DNA from: Hevea brasiliensis
Taxonomy: Eukaryota; Streptophyta; Magnoliopsida; Malpighiales; Euphorbiaceae
Length of the DNA stretch: 64,000 bases
Assembly (NCBI RefSeq): GCF_030052815.1
Contig: NC_079498.1
Span: 89,428,273-89,492,272 of the forward strand
Reading direction: 5' to 3'
The notes under the pieces: model-generated
What the model was told of the DNA's origin: nothing
The model's database searches: none
Seen by the model: only the letters and a program-made list of their open reading frames with translations
Translations under genes and position numbers: made by a program
Shown: piece by piece, positions 37,701-46,700 of the stretch
Layout: each line of letters begins with the position of its first letter
Position numbering within the stretch: position 1 is the stretch's first letter

Positions 37701-40700
37701 CATTCAACATTCAAATGCCCATGATTACCATATAACAAACCTCTTCCTGAAGCGCCCTTCAGATAACACAAGATTTGTCCCAAGGCTTCCCAATGAGCAA
37801 CAGTTGGGGAAGACATAAACTGACTTACCACACTAATGGCATAAGCAATGTCAAGACAAGTGACTGTAAGGTAGTTCAATTTTTCTACCAATCTCCTGTA
37901 TCTCTCTGGATCTTCAAACAGCTCACTATCCCCTGCTAACAGTTGTAAATTTGGAGTCATTGGTGCACTGCAAGGCTTAGCACCTAATTTTCCTGTCTCT
38001 GTCAATAGATCGAGGACATATTTTCTTTGAGACAAGAACATACCCTTCTTACTTTTCATAACTTCAATACCCAAGAAATACTTTAACAATCCCAAGTCTT
38101 TGGTCTGAAACTGGGTTTGGAGGAAGGTTTTAAGAGATGAAATACCTGCAGAGTCACTCCCAGTGATGACAATGTCATCCACATAGACTACCAGGAGAAT
38201 TAGACCAGCCTCAGATTGCCTATAAAATACTGAGTGATCACACTTACTCTTTTGCATACTAAATTCCTGTATTGCTTCATTGAATCTCCCAAACCAGGCC
38301 CTAGGACTTTGTTTCAAGCCATAAAGAGAGTTCCGAAGCCTACAAACTTTACCTAACTCCCTGGGAGCAACAAACCCAGGTGATTGCTCCATATACACCT
38401 CCTCCTGAAGATCACCATGAAGGAAAGCATTCTTGATATCCAATTGGTGCAAGGGCCAATCATATGTAGCTGCTAAAGAGATAAACAAGCGAACAGAAGT
38501 AAATTTAGCTACATGAGAAAAAGTGTCAGAGTAATCAACCCCATATGTCTGAGCATATCCTTTTGCTAAAAGGCGTACTTTTAACCTAGCCATAGAACTA
38601 TCAGGATTTACCTTTACTGTAAATACCCATTTGCAACCAATAGCTTTCTTACCAGTGGGCAAAGGCAACAGTTCCCATGTACCATTAGCATCTAAAGCCT
38701 CCATTTCCTCTTTCATAGCAGCACACCAACTAGGATGAGACAGTGCCTCACTAACAGTATTAGGGATAGGAACAAAGTCTAAAGAAGTAAAAAAACACCG
38801 AGAACAAGAAGACAATTGATTATAAGAAATAAAAGAAGAGATAAGGTAAGTGCATGAACGCTTAACTTTACGAAGAGCAATGGGTAAGTCTAGGTCAGAA
38901 TCATGATCAGTATGAGGTACAGGATCTCCCAACGAAGTAGCTGGTGGAGGATCTGAGTCAGGAATCTCCAATCTCCTAGAATAAATATGAACAACGAGAG
39001 GTCGAGTAGATTTAGAGACAGAAGGAATAGGCTGTGGGAGAGGACTAGACATTGGTTGGACAGTATATATTAAAAGATCACCCTCCTTCCTCTGACTCTC
39101 ATACACAGATGATTGAGGAAAGATTGGAGTGGACTCAAAAAATGTGACATCTGCAGAAACAAGATCATGATTAAGAGTAGGAGAGAAACAGCGGTACCCT
39201 TTTTGGAGCCGGAAGTACCCAAGGAAGACACATTTGAGAGACTTCAGATCCAATTTAGTAACTTGTAGACGAACATCACGCACAAAACAGGTACAACAAA
39301 AAATACGAGATTCAACAGGGAACAAATCAGTGCAAGGAATATCCCCATTAAGGACAGAAGACGGCATACGAATGATCAAAAAACATGCCGTAGAAATTGC
39401 ATCCACCCAAAAGTATTTACGAACTTTCATATGAAAAAGAAAAGCACAAGTTACCTCAAGAAAATTCCGATTTTTTCTTTCGGCCACACCATTTTGGGAT
39501 GGGGTATCAATACAAGAAGACTGATGAAGAATGCCATTTTGTGTCATATAAGACTGAAATTGTGCTGAAAAATATTCTTTGGAATTGTCACTTCTTAATA
39601 TGCGCACAGAAATATTAAATTGAGTTTTGATTTCATTACAAAAGGCACAAAAGATAGAAAACAACTCAGAATGATTCTTCGTTAAATATAATCAGGTAAC
39701 ACAAGAGTAATCATCAACAAAAGTAACAAAATAACGAAATCCAGTTTTAGAAGTAACAGAACAAGGACCCCAAACATCATAATGAACTAACTCAAAAGGG
39801 GATGAAACCCGTTTATTGACTCTAGACACAGAAGGCAAACGATTGCAAACGGACACGACTCACATTCTAGTACTGATAAAGACTGAAACTGAGGACACAG
39901 CTTCTTCATTGTAGACAAAGAAGGATGGCCCAATCTACAATGAACTTCAAGAGGTGTTAAGGTACTTGAGCAAACAAGCAACCGCGGTACATGATTTTCC
40001 AGAATGTAGAGACCACCTGACTCATGTCCTCTACCAATAATCTGCTTTGTCGTAAGATCCTGAAACAAACACTGGTCAGAAAAAAAGAAAACAGAATAAT
40101 TTAAGGTACGAGTAAGTTTACTAACAGAAAGTAGATTAAAAGAGAATTTTGGTAGACACAAAACAGATGATAAAAAAATTGACGAAGTCAGGTTCGCAGT
40201 TCTATAACCCATGACACAAAAAGTAGAAGCATCAATTAAAGTAACAGTAGAGGAAGTGAGATTTGACTGAAAGCAGAAAGAAGACTAGAATTACCTGTCA
40301 TGTGATTTGTCGCACCAAAATCAATAACCCATTTGGATGAGGAAGACACAAGGCATGTAGTGGATTTACCTGACTCAGCGATCGCAGTGACGGGAACTGT
40401 TAGGCTTTAGAGATGCCTGATACTGGAAAAACTGTGCAAAATCCTTTTTAGATACCAAAACAGTTTTCTCAGAGGAAGATACTGTAGAATCCTCTGCTGT
40501 CATCTTTGCCATCTGTGATCACTGATTTTTCCTCTGAAGTTGCGGACAATTATATTTTGTATGGCCAGGCTCGTGGAAATAATAACAAACGACTCCTCTG
40601 GAGTCCTGATTAGAACTAGCCTCCCCATTACGCTGATTACCTCTGTTGCCTGTAATTCCTCCTCTACTTCCTCTTCTATTACCCTGTTGTCCATTTGGAT

Positions 40701-43700
40701 TACGGCTAATAAGAGCACTACTGGCAGGCTGTGAACATTGAGTACTCTTTGTATGAAGGACCCGTGTGAACGTTTCATGCAAAGAGGAAATCTAAGAACT
40801 GGAGAAAATTTGAGATTTAATAGTTTCATACTCTGAAGGAAGGCCTGCAAGAAAACTCATAACAGCCAGTTGCTCCCGTTGGGCCTACTGAACTTTCACA
40901 TAAGAACTAAAAGGCAACAATACATTAAATTCCTCATATACCCATTTAAAATCCATAAAATAAGCCGTGAGAGACTTATCCTCTTTCTCAGCACGGAAGA
41001 ATGCCTTACAAACATTATAAATACGGGAGATATTCCCTTTACCAGAATACAGAAAACCTAAGTAATCCATCAATTCCTCAACAAATTCACAGTGATTAAT
41101 TAAACTAATTATCTCACTATGAATCAAGTTCCGAAGCTGCAAAAACAATCGAGCATCCTCCCTTAGCCAAGTTTATCTTGTATCATCAGTAGGTGGGTCT
41201 TTAGTAAGGTGATCATCCTTATCAATGCTACGCAAATAGACCCTAACAGTCTTACCCATTCCAGGTAATTCGAACCATTAAGTTTGTGTTCCGTAATCTT
41301 AGTCATCACCGGAATCACATCAGAAATAACATTCTTATTGTCTGTCATTTGTTGAGACAAAAAAAACTAACTGAAATGCTAATCCAAAGTGCTTACAGCC
41401 GCAAAATAACCCAAAATCACAAATCAAGCAAATACCGAAATAAGATTTGAGAGTCAAACCTCAAAAGTCCTTTAATGGTGTACTGGATCAGGCAACAACA
41501 CACAGTGGTGGAATGAGGGGGTTGAGGCGACGCCGGCGATGCTGATCGGAATCGAAACGGTTGGCGGATGCTCCTCCACGCGCTGGCGAGTGAAGAAACG
41601 GCGAGAACCTGAGTTGGGCGCGTGAGCCTCACGCGCTTGGATTACGACGACCAGATCAAAGGGGACGGTCGGCCGGTCGGCGGCCAAGGTCTCTCCTGAG
41701 CTGGGTGGTAAGAACAAATAGTCACCCTAAATAGATGACCTGCTCTGATACCATGTAGAAAGAGATGATTTTCCTTAATTTCAATTAATCTGTACATGGG
41801 TATATATATACAATTGATTCCTATAATTGTGTTCTACTAATTAGGAAGAAATCCTAAATAAGAAATCCTAAATAGGAATACAGAATATAGAATATACAGA
41901 GAAATAATATAGTGATTGACTTTCCATAACACTTAGTAAAAACAATCTTCCAAAATATTTTTGGGTCAAGGCCGTAAACCATGTTTACTATATTTTGAAT
42001 AGAGCAATGGTTAGACCAATCTTAAAAAAACCTCCTATGAGTTATGGAAAGGGAGGAAGCCTAACATTTCTTACTTTTGTGCATTTGGTTGTAGGTGTTA
42101 CATTTTGAATAACAATAACGATTACCTCAAAAAGTTTGATGTAAAATCGAATGAGTATTTTTCTTAAATATTCCATACATAGCAAAGCATATAGAGTCTT
42201 TAATATGAGAACTTTGTTAGTTGAAAAAACTATTCATGTTATATTTGATGAAACTAACAACTCCTGGAAAGAAAGATTGTTTATGATGATGATGAACTAG
42301 GTAGAACTTTTGGAACAAAAAGGGATGAGACTCAAAAGCAACAAAGTTAACCTATTGAAGACTCCAAATTGATGAACCACATCATAATGACCTACCTCAA
42401 GAATGGAGATATAATAGAGATCATCCAAAGAAAGACATCATTGATAGCCCTTCACAAAAGATGATGACAAGAGCTCAACTTCGAAAATACTTTAGTAATG
42501 TTGCATTTGTTTCTCAATTAGAATCAAAGTCTTATGATAAAGCTCAAAGTGATAAGAGTTGGATTCTTGCTATACAAGAAGAACTCAATCAATTTGAGAG
42601 AAATAAAGTATGGAAACATATTCCTCGACTTAGAGATCATTCTATCATTGGTACTAAGTGGGTTTTTAGGAACAAAATGAATGATAAAAGGCATGTTATT
42701 AGAAATAAAGCTAGACTAGTAGCTCAAGGATACAATCAAGAGGAAAGTATTGATTTTGATGAGACCTTTGCTCCGATTGCTAGAATTGAAGCTATTAGGA
42801 TGTTATGTGCATTTGCATACTATAAGAATTTCATGTTATATCAAATGGATGTTAAGAGTGCATTCTTAAATGGTTATATTAATAAAAAAGTTTATGTTAA
42901 ACAACCACCGGGTTTTGAAAACTATGAATTTCCTAATCATGTTTATAAACTCACTAAGGCCTTATATGGATTGAAACAAGCCCCTAGAGCTTGGTACGAG
43001 GGGCTTAGTAGGTTTCTTTTGGAAAATGGTTTTTAAAAAGAAAAAGTAGACAACACACTTTTCACAAAAATACACAAACATAATATGCTTATTGTTCAAA
43101 TTTATGTTGATGCCATTATTTTTGGTGCTACTAATGCTTCTTTATGCAAAAGCTTCTCTGAGATGATGCAAAATGAATTTGAGATGAGAATGATGAGTGA
43201 ACTCACCTTTTTCCTTGGACTACAAATTAAGTAATATAATGATGGTATCTTCATTAATCAATCTAAGTACATCAAAGATATGCTAAAGAAATTCAAGATG
43301 GATGATTTGAAGAGTATTGGAACTCCTATGAGCTCTACCATCAAGTTGGAAAAGGATGAAAAAAGTAAAGATGTTGATCAAAAACTATATAGAGGTATAA
43401 TTGGCTCACTTTTATATTTAACTGCATCTAGGCCTGGCATTCATTTTAGTGTATGTTTATGTGCTTAATTTCAATCATGTCCTAAGGAATATCATCTAAT
43501 TACTGTTAAAAGGATTTTCAAATACCCCATTGGCACACACTCAATTGGTTTATGGTATCCTAAGTGTGACACATTTGATCTAGTTGGTTATAGTGATTCT
43601 GACTTTGTTGGAACTTCGAGTACTTGCCAATTCCTAGGTCATGCCTTAGTGTCTTGGCATAGCAAGAAACAAACTTCTGTAGCTCTTACTACTGCTGAAG

Positions 43701-46700
43701 CAGAATAGATTGTTGCAGGAAGTTGTGTTGCCCAAATCCTATTGATGAAGCAACAATTAGAAGATTTTGGTATAAAGGTTGATCATGTTCCTATAAGGTG
43801 TGATAATATTAGTGCCATCAACATAACCAAAAATCCAATCCAGCACTCTAGATCAAAGCACATAGAGATTAGAAATCATGTTCACAATGGTGACACTGAG
43901 TTAGAGTTTGTTCCTACAGAACAACAACTTGCAGACATTTTTACAAAACCAATCAATGAGGAAAACTTTTGTAGGATTAGAAGGAAACTTAGCATAAGTG
44001 AAGCTATTGAATGATATTTGCTACATTTGATATGAATTTGCTGCTTAATTTGGTTGAATATGTTTTTAGTGTTATATTTTGTGTATATGTGTTTTTAATT
44101 AACTATTTTGTCACTGTAGTTTTCTAGTTTTATACCTGTATAAAATTTAGCCCACTGGGTTTCAAAATTAGTTAACTAATTTTGCTTCTGTATATATTTG
44201 AGAAAATGCGCCTGTTTTATAATCAGTTTATTTCTAATGGGTATTTTCGCTCTCTTTATATTTTCCTTTGACAAATATACCCCTAAGTAAAGTTAAGTGT
44301 CTTTTGTATCTTCAAAGGGTAAAAATGATTTTTGGCAAAAAGAAATTTCCCCGTTCTCTATGAAAATCAGTTTTCATTTTCAAAATTTGAATTTTATTCA
44401 TATTTTTGGTAACTGCTACCCATCTTTTCAATCAATCTCTTAAAGATTTCCTTGTTTTCTATTGCAAATTGATTCTCCATTATCTTAGAAACTCAAATTT
44501 CTCTCAAAACCAAAAATTCCCAATTTTTCTTCAAAATTCCTAAATGCTAATAACCTATTCTTCCTTAAAACATTACCTTTCTCTGAAATCCTTCAAAAAT
44601 CAATGGCAAGGGTAAAGCAAGTGACTCACAAATCTCGAAAACTCTTGGGTGATGCCATGAAGGCTGCTGGCAGATCCGAAAAAGAAAGAGAAGAAGGACT
44701 GAAGTTGAGGATAGTGATGAGCAAACAAAGACAGTGACAGAACTAATGAGAAAGAGGAAAGGAAAGGGTGTTGCTGGGTCTGAACCTTCCAAGAAAAAGA
44801 AAATAGTTAAGAAGGCCCTTGTTTTAAAACTCTTTGTGCGCTAGAACATTTTCGAACCAAGGTACATTAAATGGGATTCTTTCTCTGGTTTGCCTTATGA
44901 ATTCAAAGATCTATTTACTTTTTAAGGCTGGATGGAATTTTCTAAATTGAATGAATTTTATTATCCTTATTTGATTCAAGAATTTTATGGAAGTATGAAA
45001 GAAGTTGTTAAAGGAGAAAGCTTTAGTGTAAAGGTTAAGAAGAAGAGTAAGGTTATTGATGTTGATTTTATAGCCTCTGCATTAAACCTTCCTAATGATG
45101 GAAAAAAGATTGGGACTTTCAAAGAAGCTAAGAAGTTTGAAGGGTATAATGAAAAGGCATTTCAATTGTCTATATTTCCAGAGGGTACACCTGAAAATGA
45201 AATAACTAATATTAGTCTAGTCCCTCGAAATTTTAGGATTTTGCAATCCTTCATTAGATACTTGCTCAATCTTAGAAGTGGTAGTCATTCATATGCTAAT
45301 AGTCTTGATCTATGCATTGTGTGGCATTTGGTTAATAAAATCAAATTTAATTTGCCATATTTGATTTTCAAAGTGATTACCAAGTTTAGTAAGCATCGAA
45401 AATTGCCATATGCTATGCCTTTAACTCTTGTATTTCAAGCTATGGGAGTTGATTTAAGCAAAGAGAAGAAGTATAGCAACACTATTCCTATTAAGGAGAT
45501 CTTCAAGGCTGATGATGGTAGGAAAAGAAATAAGAAATGAGAGAAAAAGCAAGATGAAGAAACTGAGATTGAAGTTGAATCTGAATCAGAATCATACTCT
45601 GAAACAGAATATGATATTCTAGTAAGTAAGTTGAAAGGAGGTTCTAAGATAGATGAAAGGGAGAGTTCTAAGAAGGAAAAGAAAAAGAAGTGAAAATGTT
45701 AGATTTTGTGAAATGGCTAAGGCAAATATGCATATGATGACTGAAATCAAGGAAATTAGTGGACTGAATTTGAATATTTTGGAAAAATCTCATGAATTAC
45801 AACAAGGAATTATGGTTGAGCAAAATGTCAAGATGGATATGTTGATTAATAGAATGGATAGGTGGGAATGGTTCATGAAAAAGGTTGCCCAAAAGTTATT
45901 TGGTGAAATCTTTTGGAAAGTTTGGAGACTTTGGAAGCTACCCTCATGGTACTGCTAGTACTAGCAATGCAAAGGAGGCTTGTTCAAGTGGAGTAAAAAT
46001 TTCTAAAATAGAATAAGAACAAGAAGAAGAGAATGTAGCAACTTATAAGAAGGGAAAGGAAGAAAGTAAGCAAGCTGAGGTTGAAGAAAAAGAGAAAAAT
46101 GATGAGAAGGGAGATACTACAGAAGGAAAATCAGAAGAAGAAAAAGAATCCGATAAGGAAAAATCAAATGAAACTTCCTCATCTCATACTAAAAGCAACA
46201 GCAGCAATAAGAATGAGAAAAGTGGAAGCAGAAATGGTTCCAGTCAAGGGGAGGTGATAGGAGATGATGGCAACAAGAAAGATGAGCAGTCACAAGACCC
46301 ATCTTATGATCAACCAAACCCTGTTTCTACTAGTTCTCAACCAATACTTGAATAATCTGTTTCTTTAACTTTGCAATATGGTCCTAGAAGAACCAAAATG
46401 CAAGCTTGAAAATCAGTCTTACCAATTCCTCTAAGAATCCAAATGACCATACTTGAAAAAGCCCCTCCAAAGAAAAAGAGACAACCCAAAGTTGTTGATC
46501 CTACTCAACTTAGGAGGAGTGGCAGGATCCTTGGCAGCAAAGATAAGCCTTCAGATTTTTAGAGATGTTTTATGTCTTTTGGTTTCAACATTTACTTTAT
46601 GACTTTTAAAATTGTGTTCCTTTGTTTTCTTCCCTGTTTCTTTTTGTTGATGTCAAAAAGGGGGAGAAAATATGAAAAATATGGGAGAAAATTTACATGT

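Larger units (their letters stand above)
37433..41931 (-). mobile_element. Copia element D, 5' LTR kept, 3' LTR deleted
   Basis: Minus-strand Copia of the same family as the array, but far better preserved. From right: LTR 41754-41931, primer-binding site tggtatcagagcaggtc (minus, 41753-41737), gag (41360-40500), pre-integrase (40212-39787) and a 747-residue pol frame ending near 37433. The body stops inside RNase H after CGVIIKLLSIFLLI, and neither the polypurine tract nor the 3' LTR is present. One deletion at 37425-37433 probably removed this end of D and most of element S integrase. Confidence 0.92.

Noticed and set aside
44565..44792. 75-residue minus-strand frame
   Set aside because: Antisense to the start of the element S post-pol ORF, which has a recognisable context on the plus strand.
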